DNA of 64,000 nucleotides from Granulicella sibirica (GTDB lineage Bacteria; Acidobacteriota; Terriglobia; Terriglobales; Acidobacteriaceae). Position numbers and translations under genes: made by a program. The DNA lies in contig NZ_RDSM01000001.1 of NCBI RefSeq assembly GCF_004115155.1, positions 1,302,001 through 1,366,000 of the forward strand. The letters are read 5' to 3'. Of this stretch, positions 53,146 through 61,687 are shown one piece after another. Numbering within the stretch: position 1 is the first letter of the stretch; every line of letters begins with the position of its first letter. The notes under the pieces are model-generated. The model did not search any database, had not been told where the DNA came from, and saw only the letters and a program-made list of their open reading frames with translations.

Positions 53146-53541
53146 TTAGAAACGTGCCGCGAACGGAAGCAGAGCGATATTCCGAGCCTGCTTGATCGCC
53201 TGCGTGAGCTTGCGCTGGAAGTGGGTGGAGGTGCCCGTCAGGCGGCGCGGAATGATTTTGCCGCGCTCGGAGACAAAGCCCTGAAGCAGGCGCACGTCGC
53301 GGTAGCTGATCTTGTCGATCTTCTCTACCGTGAACTTGCAGACCTTCTTGCGGCGGAAGAACTTGCGTCCTCCGGGTCCGCCGGGGCCTGCGGGACGGGC
53401 TCCGCCGGGACCACCAGGGCCGCCTGGAGGACGGGGTCCACGCGGTGCGCCGGGGTTGTAACCGCCGGTGGGGCGGGGTGAATCCCCCGCGGATGCTTCC
53501 ACGCGCGGAGCTGAAACTTGTTCGTTGGTCTCGTCAGCCAT
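53146..53541 (-). CDS. rpsR: 30S ribosomal protein S18 with Gly/Pro-rich N-terminal extension
   Basis: S18 core is at residues about 59-131: [59 protein letters not shown]. In front lies an unusual extension of about 58 residues, first acidic ([20 protein letters not shown]) and then Gly/Pro/Arg-rich ([20 protein letters not shown]). Canonical S18 is about 75-90 residues; this one is 131. The ATG at 53541 has GAGAGGA upstream, which supports translation of the extension; the open frame back to 53586 is less likely. Lies between rpsF and rplI in the usual order. Confidence 0.95.
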   Translation of the reverse strand: MADETNEQVSAPRVEASAGDSPRPTGGYNPGAPRGPRPPGGPGGPGGARPAGPGGPGGRKFFRRKKVCKFTVEKIDKISYRDVRLLQGFVSERGKIIPRRLTGTSTHFQRKLTQAIKQARNIALLPFAARF

Positions 53542-53706
53542 TTCGATGTCCTCTCGGTACGTTATGCCGTCCCTCGCCCCAGACACGCCGTGGTGTCTCT
53601 GAACATTCCATCCGCTCGAAGGCGGAGGAAATGGAAGCGAAGTAAGCCGTGATACAGCAGCGCAGGCTGGTCCAGAAAACAGGACCGACCCGCGAATCTT
53701 TGCGAA

Positions 53707-54210
53707 CTAGACGGTTGCGGGAGCCTCTTCAGCAGCGGCAGCGGTCGTGACATCCGCCTCAGCCGCATTGGCCGTCGCTTCGTCTGCGATCTTGGCCGAG
53801 TCCTGCGCAGGGGCCACGGGAGCAGGAGCAGCAGGTGCCGGAACGGATGCCTGGACCTGGGGAAGCGTGCTGCGCTTCACCTTGCTGTCGCGGAGAGCCT
53901 TGACCTTCGCGAGGCGCTTGTCTTCCTCGTCCGTGCGGACCGTGATGAACTTGATGACCTGTTCCTGAACCCGGAGACGACGCTCGAGCTCCTGCACCTG
54001 CGCGCCTTCTGCGGCAATGATGAACAGGACATAGAAGCCGTCGTTGAACTTGCGGACGGTATAGGCGAGGCGGCGACGGCCCATCTTCTCGACTGCCGTT
54101 ACGCTTCCGCCGCCGGTGGTGACGTAGCCCGAGAAGGTCTCGATCAGCTTGTCGAGGTCTGCTTCTTCAACGTCCGGACGGACGATGAACATGATTTCGT
54201 AAGTACGCAT
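53707..54210 (-). CDS. rpsF: 30S ribosomal protein S6 with Ala/Pro-rich C-terminal tail
   Basis: S6 forms a heterodimer with S18 on the small subunit. The family start MRTYEIMFIVRPDVEEADLDKLIE and GRRRLAYTVRKFNDGFYVLF are clear. About 167 residues because of a low-complexity Ala/Pro/Val-rich acidic tail (ASVPAPAAPAPVAPAQ onward) beyond the RNA-binding core. The ATG at 54210 is the conserved start; the frame back to 54246 adds unrelated residues. First of the rpsF-rpsR-rplI set, about 87 bases after pth. Confidence 0.96.
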   Translation of the reverse strand: MRTYEIMFIVRPDVEEADLDKLIETFSGYVTTGGGSVTAVEKMGRRRLAYTVRKFNDGFYVLFIIAAEGAQVQELERRLRVQEQVIKFITVRTDEEDKRLAKVKALRDSKVKRSTLPQVQASVPAPAAPAPVAPAQDSAKIADEATANAAEADVTTAAAAEEAPATV

Positions 54211-54296
54211 TCTGTTCACTGCTTTCTGCGAGGTTCTGCCTCGCACCGTGCCTGCGTGTGTTCTGCAAACGCGGTCTGGAAGAATTGCTGCCCTTG

Positions 54297-54941
54297 TTAC
54301 GCCTTCGGCTTTGGATCCTTTGAATCCTTCTCAGGATCCTCCGGCCGACGGTTGAACTCATTCATCGCGGCGCTGACACCCTTGGTCAGCACCACCTCGA
54401 CCGCGTCCTTTACCCGGTCGAGCACTTCATCCATCACTTCCAACTCCGCCTTACGCATCGGAGCCAGCAGGTAATCCTTGCCGCCTGCCTTAATCTCTCT
54501 GCCGTCCGCCAGCGCCGGTTTCCCAACACCGATACGAACGCGAATCCACTCTTCCGTGCCGAGCGTTCCGGAGATCGACTTCACCCCGTTATGCCCGTTG
54601 GCCGAACCGCGCCGGAAGATCTTGAACGTGCCGAGCGGGAAGGCGAGCTCGTCGTAGAGGACAATCACATCCTCCGAGACATCCTCGATTCCCAACTCCC
54701 GGACCAGAGCCTGAACGGAAAGCCCGCTCAGGTTCATGAAGGTCTCCGGCTTTGCCAGCAGAACCTCCTGCCCGCCCAGCCGAACCCGAGCCGTCAAAGC
54801 CCGGCCCCGGCGGTTCGCCACCACCGCACCGCAATCCTCTGCGATTCGGTCGATGGCAAGAAACCCAGCGTTATGCGGCGTGAACTGATACTCGATGCCA
54901 GGGTTCCCAAGCCCGATAATCAGTTTCACGCCGCCCGCCAA
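54297..54941 (-). CDS. pth: Peptidyl-tRNA hydrolase
   Basis: Recycles peptidyl-tRNA by cleaving the ester bond. Conserved segments: LIIGLGNPGIEYQFTPHNAGF with the catalytic His (H23), KPETFMNLSGLSV, VLYDELAFPLGTFKI with the conserved Asp, GSANGHNGVKSI, and RIGVGKP. 214 residues with a short charged tail. It starts about 10 bases after the rplY stop, the usual rplY-pth arrangement. Confidence 0.97.
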   Translation of the reverse strand: MAGGVKLIIGLGNPGIEYQFTPHNAGFLAIDRIAEDCGAVVANRRGRALTARVRLGGQEVLLAKPETFMNLSGLSVQALVRELGIEDVSEDVIVLYDELAFPLGTFKIFRRGSANGHNGVKSISGTLGTEEWIRVRIGVGKPALADGREIKAGGKDYLLAPMRKAELEVMDEVLDRVKDAVEVVLTKGVSAAMNEFNRRPEDPEKDSKDPKPKA

Positions 54942-54950
54942 ACTTCTAGC

Positions 54951-55628
54951 TTACTTCTTTTTCGCATCGGCAGCAGGAGCAGCAGCCGCATCGGTCTTGC
55001 CCTTCTTGGCGACTTCAGGCTCCGCTGGAGCAGCCGCGGCTGCAGCTTCTTCCGCAGTCTCCTTGATCGAGGTGACGTGAGCCACAACAGCCTTCTCGTC
55101 GCCCAGATACTTGATGCTTCCGGAGTGCGGCAGATCGGAGATGTGAATCACACCATTCAGTTCAAGACCAGCAACGTCGACGTCAAGGTGGCTCGGAATA
55201 TCGTTCGGGAGGCACTCGAGTTCGACCTCGCGCAGCACCTGGTCGAGGATACCGCCCTGCGTCTTCACGCCAACCGGGGTGCCGATCAACTGGACCGGAA
55301 CCGAGACGCGCATCATCTTATCCATCGCAATGCGCTTCATGTCGATGTGCAGGAGCTTGCCCTTGATGGGCTCGTTCTGCCAGTCGACGATCATCGCCTT
55401 GCCGCCCTGCTGGCCGGTAATGTCTAGATCGAAGATGGTGTTGTGGCCGGACTCGGAGTGGAGAATCTTGGTGACGGCACGGGGATCAACGGTGACGGCG
55501 ACCGGAGGCTGACCCGCTCCGTAGACCACTGCCGGGATAAGACCGGCCATCCGAACCCTGCGTGCATGACCCTTATTGAACTTGCCCTCGCGCGGTGTCG
55601 CGACGATTCCCTGAATTGCTGAAGCCAT
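54951..55628 (-). CDS. rplY: 50S ribosomal protein L25/general stress protein Ctc
   Basis: 5S rRNA-binding protein with the long (TL5/Ctc-type) C-terminal domain. Seen: GHARRVRMAGLIPAVVYGAGQPPV, FDLDITGQQGGKAMIVDWQNEPIKGKLLHIDMKR, and in the second domain VPVQLIGTPVGVKTQGGILDQVLREVELECLPNDIPSHLDVDV. An Ala/Lys-rich tail of about 40 residues ends the protein. ATG at 55628 follows AGGAAA; the frame back to 55655 is not used. Between prs and pth, as in many bacteria. Confidence 0.96.
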   Translation of the reverse strand: MASAIQGIVATPREGKFNKGHARRVRMAGLIPAVVYGAGQPPVAVTVDPRAVTKILHSESGHNTIFDLDITGQQGGKAMIVDWQNEPIKGKLLHIDMKRIAMDKMMRVSVPVQLIGTPVGVKTQGGILDQVLREVELECLPNDIPSHLDVDVAGLELNGVIHISDLPHSGSIKYLGDEKAVVAHVTSIKETAEEAAAAAAPAEPEVAKKGKTDAAAAPAADAKKK

Positions 55629-55697
55629 TTCATTTTCCTTTCGGGCACAGCCCACTTGCGCGGGACATGCTCCCTTTCTGCCGTTAGTCCTTCGCCA

Positions 55698-56861
55698 CTA
55701 ATTGAACAGCGTACTGACGCTGGTCTCCATATGAATGCTCTCGATGGCACGACCAAGAAGGCCGGCAATCGAGAGCACTTTAATCTTCGATATCTGCTGC
55801 GCCTCAGGCTGCAGCGGAATCGTATTCGTCACGACCAACTGCTCGAGTCGTGATGCCGCGATGCGCTCGATCGCCGGTCCACTCAGCACCGGGTGCGATG
55901 CGCACGCGTAAACTTTTTCGGCGCCCTGATCGAGCAGCGCATCCACCGTCTTCACCAGCGTTCCCGCCGTGTCGATGATGTCGTCCAGGATCAGACACGT
56001 GCGGCCTTTGACATCGCCGATCACGTTCATTACCTCAGACACATTGATGTCCGTCCGGCGCTTGTCGACAATCGCCAGCGGAACATCCAGCTTCTTGGCG
56101 AAGAATCTCGCCCTCTCCACACCGCCCGCGTCCGGCGATACCACCGTCAGGTTCGGAAGGTTCATATCCCGGAAGTGACTCACCAGCACCGGGCTGGCGA
56201 ACAGATGATCGACCGGAATATTGAAGAACCCCTGAATCTGCGCCGCGTGCAGGTCGACTAACAAAGCCCGGTTTGCCCCGGCCGATGTCAGAAGATCCGC
56301 AACCAGCTTGCTCGTAATCGCCACCCTCGGGCGGTCTTTACGATCCTGCCGGGCATATCCATAGTACGGAATGACGACAGTCACACGTCCGGCCGATGCC
56401 CGCTTCAATGCGTCCATCATGATCAGCAGTTCGACCAGGTGCTGATCGACTGGAAAACATGTTGGCTGAATCAGAAAAACGTCCGCGCCGCGAACGTTCT
56501 CCAAAAGCTGAAAGTGAACCTCGCCGTCAGAGAACCGCTGCAGGCGCGTTTCGCCTAGCGGTACTCCAACGAACTTGCAAACCTCCTCGGCAAGCGGCCG
56601 ATTAGCCGAGCCGGAAAAGATCTTGAATCGCTTGTCATCGCTCAGACGGCCGGAGCGTTTTCTCTCCGCACCCGTCTTTGCGTTGCCCCCATCTCCGCCT
56701 TGTTGTGCGTTGGATGAAACCGGAGGTCCGGTTTGGGCCTGATATCCCGATTGGGCCACGAACTGTGTCGTAGGCTGCTTGGCTGGCGTCGAACCCGTTT
56801 GTGTTTCGTTCGCCTGCCCCGCGTTTTGGGGAAGAACCGCAGTCGTGTCTTGTTCGTTCAC
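55698..56861 (-). CDS. prs: Ribose-phosphate pyrophosphokinase (PRPP synthase) with 78-residue N-terminal extension
   Basis: Makes PRPP from ribose-5-P and ATP for nucleotide, His and Trp synthesis. Core starts near residue 79 (FKIFSGSANRPLAEEVCKFVGVPLGETRLQRFSDGEV) and shows YYGYARQDRKDRPR, VDLHAAQIQGFF, VVSPDAGGVERARFFAKKL and the PRPP-binding loop CLILDDIIDTAGT. The extension is Gln/Thr/Gly-rich and low in complexity. The GTG start at 56861 has GGAGG nine bases upstream and there is no Met at the usual start, so the extension is very likely translated. It lies downstream of tRNA-Gln and ispE. Confidence 0.95.
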   Translation of the reverse strand: MNEQDTTAVLPQNAGQANETQTGSTPAKQPTTQFVAQSGYQAQTGPPVSSNAQQGGDGGNAKTGAERKRSGRLSDDKRFKIFSGSANRPLAEEVCKFVGVPLGETRLQRFSDGEVHFQLLENVRGADVFLIQPTCFPVDQHLVELLIMMDALKRASAGRVTVVIPYYGYARQDRKDRPRVAITSKLVADLLTSAGANRALLVDLHAAQIQGFFNIPVDHLFASPVLVSHFRDMNLPNLTVVSPDAGGVERARFFAKKLDVPLAIVDKRRTDINVSEVMNVIGDVKGRTCLILDDIIDTAGTLVKTVDALLDQGAEKVYACASHPVLSGPAIERIAASRLEQLVVTNTIPLQPEAQQISKIKVLSIAGLLGRAIESIHMETSVSTLFN

Positions 56862-57211
56862 GTTTGAAACCTCCAGGCTGGTTGACCTTGGTTGAGTTCC
56901 TACTGCTTTACTTCTTACCAGAGCCTTGTTGTGGCTCTGCTTCTGCTCGTCGAATACTTGAATCCAATTGCGTCCTTTGGGTTGCTGCCCGCCGGATTGA
57001 AACCAATCTACGAAAAGTATCGGTAAGACCTTACTGGTTCTTCTTTTCTCTTCTGCTCGTCCAGGCTCGTTTCGCCCGGACTCTCAAAAATCAAACTCAC
57101 ACGGCACATTGTTGCCGGCTAAAGTTCCCTAAACTTACCTATCGGCGCTCGTGGCCGAATCGTTCACGCCTTCCGGCGTATTCCTCAGGACATGCTGAAC
57201 AATCGACTTCT
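56862..57211. other. Leader region of prs between tRNA-Gln and prs
   Basis: About 350 bases without a supportable gene. A perfect 7-bp hairpin, CAGAGCC/GGCTCTG with a seven-base loop, lies at 56919-56939, roughly 60-80 bases before the prs start. It has no T-run, so if functional it would be a leader structure or a processing site after the tRNA rather than a terminator. Confidence 0.45.
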
Positions 57212-57285
57212 TGGCTGGGCGACTAGGATTCGAACCTAGATAAAGTGCTCCAAAGGCACTCGACTTACCATTAGTCGATCGCCCA
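57212..57285 (-). tRNA. tRNA-Gln (anticodon UUG)
   Basis: On the minus strand it runs from TGGGCGATCGACTAATGGTA to TCGCCCAGCCA, with a 7-bp acceptor stem and an encoded CCA at 57214-57212. The anticodon stem AGTGC/GCACT carries loop CTTTGGA with anticodon TTG at 57253-57251; the T arm has GGTTCGAATCC. 74 nucleotides. It lies between ispE and prs, an arrangement also known from gamma-proteobacteria. Confidence 0.97.
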
Positions 57286-57319
57286 GTGACGATCTCCGGG
57301 GCAGATTCGCCCGAAAAGA

Positions 57320-58390
57320 TCACCCTGCGATCATTCTCCGCCAGTACTCCGCTCGTGGCAAGGTCTCAGTTGCGAGAGCTTTCACGCCCGAAGCCTGAAC
57401 GCGTTGTTGAGCAGCTTGCGCCTCTGCCGTGGACCGGTAAAGTCCAAACAGAGCCGAACCTGAACCAGAGAGCGCCGCATACACTGCAGGCGATCCCGTT
57501 TCCATACCCATCAGTTGACGCTTGATCTCACGCAAGGAGGAATACTGCGAGAAGACGACCTCTTCAAAGTCGTTCTCGATCCCGGTGCGGACAAGCTCGA
57601 GAAGGGTATTCTCGGCCAGACCGTTCGATATGCCGCCTTGAATCAAGTCAGGAGCGGGTTCACGAACGATACCGGAGGTGCCGGATTCAGCTTCCAGCCT
57701 CTCGGCTTCCCGAAAGACGGACGCGTAAACGCGGCTCAACTCATTTAGAGTATCGCCTCCCCCTCCGGATGTCAAGCCCGGGTACCTTATACCGTTCGAT
57801 GACGCGTTGTGGCGCGCCGCATACCTCTGATCCCATTCGCGGAAAGCTCGCGGCGTCGATACCCCGACCGCCGGAATCGCCACCACACACGCTGTAGCCG
57901 CAAAGTCGGCCATCGGGGAAACAACCTCGCCCCGGCCTTCTCCAAGGACCGCGCCCCCCACAAGAAACAGCGGCACATCCGACCCCACTTCCGCTGCCAG
58001 GGCCAAGCGCTCCGCCTCAGGCAGCGCGACCCCCAACTCCCTTTCCAGCGCAATCAGCGCAGCAGCCGCGTTCGCCGATCCAGCCCCCATCCCACCCTGA
58101 ACCGGCAGCCTCTTCTCGATATGAATCGCCACCTCAGCCGTTACCTCAAGCCGCGTCAAGGCACCCTCAACCATCTTCCAGGCCGTGTTACGCCCATCGC
58201 ACGGTACGCGGGGATGATCGGATGTCAGCGAGATCTTGATCTCCTCACTCACACGCGCGGACACCGTCACAAAATCATGCAGATCGAGCGTCTGGTATAG
58301 GGTCACCAGACCATGAAATCCATCCTCTCGAGCCGGCCCGATTGCCAGTCCAAGATTCACCTTCGCATACGACCGAACCCTTGTGCCCAT
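57320..58390 (-). CDS. ispE: 4-diphosphocytidyl-2-C-methyl-D-erythritol kinase
   Basis: GHMP kinase of the non-mevalonate isoprenoid pathway. N-terminus VRSYAKVNLGLAIG with the catalytic Lys, the ATP-binding loop LPVQGGMGAGSANAAAALIAL, SDVPLFLVGGAVLGEGRGE, and the C-terminal ALSGSGSALFGLY. 356 residues, about 60 longer than usual; the extra length lies between about 195 and 260 (SNGIRYPGLTSGGGGDTLNEL and onward). It is followed by tRNA-Gln and prs on the same strand and begins just after a CE15 gene of the same direction. Confidence 0.95.
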   Translation of the reverse strand: MGTRVRSYAKVNLGLAIGPAREDGFHGLVTLYQTLDLHDFVTVSARVSEEIKISLTSDHPRVPCDGRNTAWKMVEGALTRLEVTAEVAIHIEKRLPVQGGMGAGSANAAAALIALERELGVALPEAERLALAAEVGSDVPLFLVGGAVLGEGRGEVVSPMADFAATACVVAIPAVGVSTPRAFREWDQRYAARHNASSNGIRYPGLTSGGGGDTLNELSRVYASVFREAERLEAESGTSGIVREPAPDLIQGGISNGLAENTLLELVRTGIENDFEEVVFSQYSSLREIKRQLMGMETGSPAVYAALSGSGSALFGLYRSTAEAQAAQQRVQASGVKALATETLPRAEYWRRMIAG

Positions 58391-58412
58391 CAGGCGATTC
58401 TAAGCGCCCTGG

Positions 58413-59804
58413 CTAAAATGAACCCTTTACAGGTGCTCCACCGGAAGCACGCATGAAGCGACCGGCGAATTCGAGGAACGTCGGCCAGTTCGGGGCCGGG
58501 GTATGCCCTTCACTATGTTGACGGAACCCCAGATCCCCCGTGATGAGCGGAGTCTGCATCGCAGGGTACTCCGTCGTACCAAGGTCCTTCTTGCCGAGCA
58601 GACGGTAGACGGGTCCAGCTCCAACTTCAGCGAGAAACGTCCCACGAGCATCCGCCCAGCCATCCCCGTTCGTCGCTCCGCCTCCTATGAACACGGGCCG
58701 TGGCGCGCACAGCGCGATCAGCTCATGCGCATCCACCGGCAGGTCTCCCCATCCGAGCGATCCACCGTACTTCAGGAAATCTCCCGCCATCCAGTGATAC
58801 TCGCCGGTCGCGGTAAGGTTCTCGACGACCTCGCCCCAGTCCCTGCGGCTCAACTTCGCGCCACCCTCGCCAGAGGAACTCACATAGACGATGGCGAAAC
58901 GTGGGTCATAGGCCATCGCTACCAGCGACGCCTTGCCATAGCGGGAGTGTCCCTCGATCCCGATCTGCTTCGCGTCCACAGCCTTGTCTGTTTCGAAATA
59001 ATCGAGCGCCCGGCTCGCTCCCCAGGCCCAGGCTCGCAGCACGCCCCAGTCGTCCAGCTTGCGCGGCTGCCCTTTGTTGCAAAGGCCGATGATGCCCTCG
59101 GTCAGCCCCGCGCCGTTATCTGCCTGGACGCTGACCGGGCTCAGCGTGGCGTATCCCCAGCCCTTCGCGAGTACCTGCTGCTGCCACGTCGGACCGACCT
59201 GAGGCGGTGGAGGCGGCATCCCCGGACGCCTCGGAAATCCGCCAATAAAACCGATCTCCATCATTACAGGCACCGGACCCTTGGCCGCCAACGGTGTCAC
59301 CAACTCCATCTGAATATCCACCGTGATCAGCGGATACGACGAGTTGTCGACGTGTCCAACGAGACTCTTGATCGTCGTAGCCACATCGCCATTCACCCCA
59401 CTCTTCGTCGATGTGACCTCCCACGTCACCTTGGGCGTATGCGCAGGGACACGTCCATAGATCTCGCGATCGAACATCTCGACGATCTCGGGACGTCTCT
59501 GCTCCCACCACACTTTCGCCGAGGTAACCTTCTTACCGTTACTCAGAACCAGAGGGTCCGGCAGTGCCGGAAAGGGATTCGCCTTGGCTTCGTCATAGTT
59601 CGCCGCGTTTGGCTTATCGGGGCTGCCGCTCTTGCCCGGTCGCAACGTAGTGATATGCAGGAGGTCCAGGAGCCTCTGGTGATCTTGTTCCGCGGTCAGG
59701 TGAGCCACCGGGGTGGGTGTCTGCGCCCGCCCCGCGCCAAGCAAGAGGGCTAACGACAAAGATCCAATCAACCCGTTATTTCGCGCTTTCTTGAATCTCT
59801 GCAT
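58413..59804 (-). CDS. Exported glucuronoyl esterase-like hydrolase (CE15)
   Basis: Exported alpha/beta-hydrolase, about 463 residues, with a signal peptide (IGSLSLALLLGAGRAQT). CE15 features: VWWEQRRPEIVEMFDREIYGRVP near the N-terminus, the nucleophile motif IGIEGHSRYGKASLVA (family GCSRxGK), SSSGEGGAKLSRRD with the catalytic Glu, HELIALCAPRPVFI and a late His in RQHSEGHTPAP. Bacterial CE15 enzymes cut ester links between lignin and glucuronoxylan, which suits the hemicellulose theme of the window. The ATG at 59804 is taken; the frame opens at 59843. Confidence 0.88.
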   Translation of the reverse strand: MQRFKKARNNGLIGSLSLALLLGAGRAQTPTPVAHLTAEQDHQRLLDLLHITTLRPGKSGSPDKPNAANYDEAKANPFPALPDPLVLSNGKKVTSAKVWWEQRRPEIVEMFDREIYGRVPAHTPKVTWEVTSTKSGVNGDVATTIKSLVGHVDNSSYPLITVDIQMELVTPLAAKGPVPVMMEIGFIGGFPRRPGMPPPPPQVGPTWQQQVLAKGWGYATLSPVSVQADNGAGLTEGIIGLCNKGQPRKLDDWGVLRAWAWGASRALDYFETDKAVDAKQIGIEGHSRYGKASLVAMAYDPRFAIVYVSSSGEGGAKLSRRDWGEVVENLTATGEYHWMAGDFLKYGGSLGWGDLPVDAHELIALCAPRPVFIGGGATNGDGWADARGTFLAEVGAGPVYRLLGKKDLGTTEYPAMQTPLITGDLGFRQHSEGHTPAPNWPTFLEFAGRFMRASGGAPVKGSF

Positions 59805-59914
59805 TTGGTCAAAGAACCTCGGCAGCCACCCTACTCTCCTCATTATTTCGAGAGCAATAGGAAAGTTGCCTAGGGCGCCAGCAGTGGATAGAAACGAGGC
59901 GGACCCCGCCCTTT

Positions 59915-60985
59915 TCAGAAGATCTGAAAGTTCACCTCCACGTTCATCTCGACCGTTACGGGTTTACTGTCCTTGAATGCAGGCTTGAAGCGGTATTGCC
60001 GAACAGCCGCAATCGCCTTCTCATCCAGCCCCATGCCGATCCCGCGAATGATCCGCACATGTGTCGGCCTCCCCGCCTGGTCGACCCACAGGTAAACAAG
60101 CACGTTGCCCGACACTTTGGCCTTCCGCGCCTCCTCCGAGAACTCCGGATCCGGCATAAAGACGGGCACCGGCGCACTTACCCCGCCGCCGATCCGCATC
60201 GCGCCACCTCCCGTGTTCCCTCCGGACCCCAACCCAACCCCTGACCCGTTCCCTGTGCCGATACCAGTCCCGAAGCCGTTTCCAAGCGATCCCGTCCCGA
60301 CGGTCGGCGAGTTCGGCATGCCGAGATTGGGCAGACTGCTGTCCGCCATCTTCAGATCCTTCTGCATCACGACGGTCGGCTCGATTGCTATCTTCGGCTG
60401 CTCCAGCGCAGGAGCCTTCGGAGCCACAAGCTGCGTCTCGGCAAACTTCGGCAGCCTCCCCTGGGCCACCGGCGTGGGACTCTTCTGCCCGCCACCTCCA
60501 CCGACTGCCTGAGCCCTCGGCGGAACCTTCGGAAGAGTCGGCGCTTCCACCATCGCTACAGCGTCAGGCCTTGCTGGGAGCACCATCATCCGCCTCGAAG
60601 CCATGCCGAACCCGACCAGCAGAATCGCCACTCCATGCGCGGCGATCGCCCAGCCTACCGGTCCCATCCCCCTGCGTTCGGCCATCCGATCGACGACCGC
60701 CACCGGCCTCGACGCAAGCACCAGCGGCGCCATCCTCGGCCGCGCAACCAGATCCCGCAGACTCGCCCAAAGCGATCCAAATACTCCAACTTCCTGCAAC
60801 CCGCCGCCAACCAGAACGCCCGCGTTCGCCATCGCACCCTCCCCTTCGTTACCTGCCTGACTGACAACCGGCAGAACCGCCTGCCGCATCCTCACGTCAA
60901 ACCCATCCCGCACCTCCGGATTCGCCGCCTCCCGCAGCACTCCATCCAGCAAACCCTCGAATTCCTCCCCCGAAATCTCTTTCAT
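59915..60985 (-). CDS. TonB-family energy transducer with long cytoplasmic N-terminal region
   Basis: Spans the inner membrane and passes proton-motive force to outer-membrane receptors. The C-terminal TonB domain is clear: PDPEFSEEARKAKVSGNVLVYLWVDQAGRPTHVRIIRGIG, AIAAVRQYRFKPAFKDSKPVTVEM. A Pro/Gly-rich periplasmic spacer (about 135-265, with GNGFGTGIGTGNGSGVGLGSG) precedes it. The membrane helix is at about 109-129, so about 108 residues lie on the cytoplasmic side, far more than in ordinary TonB. Its ATG overlaps the stop of an ECF sigma factor gene, the place where an anti-sigma factor is normally found, so the cytoplasmic part could bind that sigma factor (inference). Confidence 0.88.
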   Translation of the reverse strand: MKEISGEEFEGLLDGVLREAANPEVRDGFDVRMRQAVLPVVSQAGNEGEGAMANAGVLVGGGLQEVGVFGSLWASLRDLVARPRMAPLVLASRPVAVVDRMAERRGMGPVGWAIAAHGVAILLVGFGMASRRMMVLPARPDAVAMVEAPTLPKVPPRAQAVGGGGGQKSPTPVAQGRLPKFAETQLVAPKAPALEQPKIAIEPTVVMQKDLKMADSSLPNLGMPNSPTVGTGSLGNGFGTGIGTGNGSGVGLGSGGNTGGGAMRIGGGVSAPVPVFMPDPEFSEEARKAKVSGNVLVYLWVDQAGRPTHVRIIRGIGMGLDEKAIAAVRQYRFKPAFKDSKPVTVEMNVEVNFQIF

Positions 60986-61521
60986 CGCCTCACCACCCCA
61001 TCCATAACCCTGACCCTACCGACCGCCTCGAACCGCCTCTTCAGCTCCGCCCTAGCCCGCATCACCCGGCCCCGCACCGTCCCCTCCGGAATCCCCATCG
61101 CCTCAGCCACCTCCCGCGACGTCATCTCCTCGATCGCCGAAAGAACAAGCGGCCTGCGCAACTCCTCCGGCAACCCGTCGATCAGCCTCCGCAGCAGATC
61201 CCTCTCGCCATCCCCAACTACCTGTTCCTCGGGCGTCTCCCGCAAATCCGCCACCTCCATCTCCGTGACATCGCCATCCCCAGCTCTCTTGTTCCTCCCC
61301 TCCAGCCGATCCAACCCAACCCTCCAGACGACCCTGGCCAGAAACGCCCGCTCGTCCTCGATCTCCTTCCACGCATCCCCGCGAAACAGCTTCAGCAACG
61401 CCTCCTGTACCGCATCCTCGGCGTCCTGCGCATTCCTCAGAAGTCCAAACGCGACCCGGTAGAGGAACCGTCCGTGCCGGTCCACCAACTCCCCGAATAC
61501 CCGACCCCTCTCCGAACTCAT
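60982..61521 (-). CDS. ECF-type RNA polymerase sigma factor
   Basis: Alternative sigma factor of about 179 residues. Region 2: FGELVDRHGRFLYRVAFGLLRNAQDAEDAVQEALLKLFR. Region 4: LIDGLPEELRRPLVLSAIEEMTSREVAEAMGIPEGTVRGRVMRARAEL. The ATG at 61521 gives a typical ECF start (MSSERGRVFGELV), the frame to 61761 being a read-back. A 4-base ATGA overlap couples it to the TonB-family gene. It is divergent from the gamma-glutamyltransferase gene, with about 165 bases between likely starts. Its target promoters are unknown. Confidence 0.93.
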   Translation of the reverse strand: MSSERGRVFGELVDRHGRFLYRVAFGLLRNAQDAEDAVQEALLKLFRGDAWKEIEDERAFLARVVWRVGLDRLEGRNKRAGDGDVTEMEVADLRETPEEQVVGDGERDLLRRLIDGLPEELRRPLVLSAIEEMTSREVAEAMGIPEGTVRGRVMRARAELKRRFEAVGRVRVMDGVVRR

Positions 61522-61687
61522 GCCACTCCGCACATCCAGCCCTTCACCCCCTGAGCCCTTCACCCCTAGGACCGGCCGCACCCCCAAACCGTTCACATTT
61601 CTTTCTCGCCACCTCCCCGGAACCAATGCGCTATCCTCCAAGAAAACCCACCCGCAGCCCGGGAATCCCACTCCCAAGGTCAAAACG

